Source: Rhodoplanes sp963724735 | GTDB taxonomy: Bacteria > Pseudomonadota > Alphaproteobacteria > Rhizobiales > Xanthobacteraceae | Direction: 5' to 3' | Assembly: GCA_963724735.1 (NCBI GenBank) | Contig: CAVRVX010000040.1 | Location: 84,134-148,133 of the forward strand | Length of the DNA stretch: 64,000 nucleotides | Shown: piece by piece, positions 63,704 through 64,000 of the stretch | Layout: each line of letters opens with the position of its first letter | Position numbering within the stretch: the stretch's first letter is position 1 | The notes under the pieces: model-generated | What the model saw: only the letters and a program-made list of their open reading frames with translations | What the model was told of the DNA's origin: nothing | Databases searched by the model: none | Translations under genes and position numbers: made by a program

Positions 63704-64000
63704 CATCTCACCGCGGGCGCAGTAGAGCTTCTCATAGAGATACTTGGCCTTGCACTCGTCGCGCCGGAGCGAGGTGACGACAAAGCGCGGATGCGTCGTC
63801 CACATGAAGCTCTTGAAGCGGCGCTCCGACCGGCCGGTGCGACGGCTCTTGGCGGCACGAGATCAAGTCGGTGGCAATCTCGCAGACGAGCCGCTCGTTG
63901 CGCGCCAGTCCGAACAGGAAGTCGACGCCATTGGCCTCGCACCAAGCCATCAGGTCATCCCGTGCAAAGCCGCTGTCGGCGCGCAACAGGATGCGTACCC
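63704..64000 (-). pseudogene. IS1380-family transposase fragment (minus strand, runs off window)
   Basis: The minus strand enters at the window edge with RILLRADSGFARDDLMAWCEANGVDFLFGLARNERL, then shifts frame after ATDLI to continue RFKSFMWTTHPRFVVTSLRRDECKAKYLYEKLYCARGEM. Homology stops exactly at GAGATG (63704-63709), where the group II intron end begins. The C-terminal part of the transposase is not found on the far side. Confidence 0.82.

Overview
The window is GC-rich chromosomal DNA from an alphaproteobacterium, most probably a member of the Hyphomicrobiales (Rhizobiales). The evidence is the fabA-fabB-fabI order, katG divergent from an OxyR-type regulator, a separate HisZ next to HisG, DUF2778 and DUF1330 proteins, a CIRCE-controlled groESL operon, and GGGGAGGG-type hairpin repeats between genes. 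Exact genus cannot be read from the sequence. No rRNA, tRNA or CRISPR array was seen.

Left part (0-24 kb): unsaturated fatty-acid synthesis (fabA, fabB, fabI), a HepT/MntA toxin-antitoxin pair lying between two 98-bp copies of the fabI 3' end, katG/oxyR peroxide defence, an LpxR-like lipid A deacylase, a MoeB/ThiF protein, hisZG, a GtrA/GT2/ChbG envelope-sugar cluster, a membrane-anchored TIR-TPR protein, and an overlapping arsR-arsC-acr3 arsenic operon followed by a membrane adenylate cyclase.

Middle part (24-43 kb): DoxX/SMP-30, CBS and small exported proteins, a DUF2778 protein with heptad repeats, an M32 carboxypeptidase, a methanethiol oxidase (selenium-binding protein) paired with a six-helix membrane protein, an orphan LivJ-type binding protein, and a FecR-domain autotransporter upstream of a CHASE2 adenylate cyclase. 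From 39.93 to 43.16 kb the DNA is decayed. It holds two copies of a cyclase-tail region around a broken IS4-family transposase, then two genes (a TPR regulator and a methyltransferase) that have both lost their 5' ends and abut head to head.

Right part (43-64 kb): an L,D-transpeptidase, an MFS transporter, groESL with promoter and CIRCE operator, a phytoene-desaturase-like oxidoreductase followed by a remnant of a groEL 3' end, an NMT1-type binding protein, a universal stress protein, and a glycolate-oxidation operon glcDEF. This operon continues into a histone-H1-like gene and a malate synthase that itself carries a roughly 200-residue H1-like basic N-terminal extension. GlcDEF would make glyoxylate and malate synthase would condense it with acetyl-CoA, so the operon is metabolically coherent; the two H1-like segments are the unexpected element. 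The last 3 kb is a mobile-element graveyard: an IS30 copy, two fragments of IS1380-type transposases, and a group II intron 3' end (domains V and VI) that stops exactly where the second IS1380 homology begins.

The main candidates for something undescribed are the H1-like extension on malate synthase beside a free H1-like protein, the FecR-autotransporter/CHASE2-cyclase pair, the TIR-TPR protein lacking the catalytic glutamate, and three separate loci where the 3' end of a gene is repeated beyond an intervening segment.
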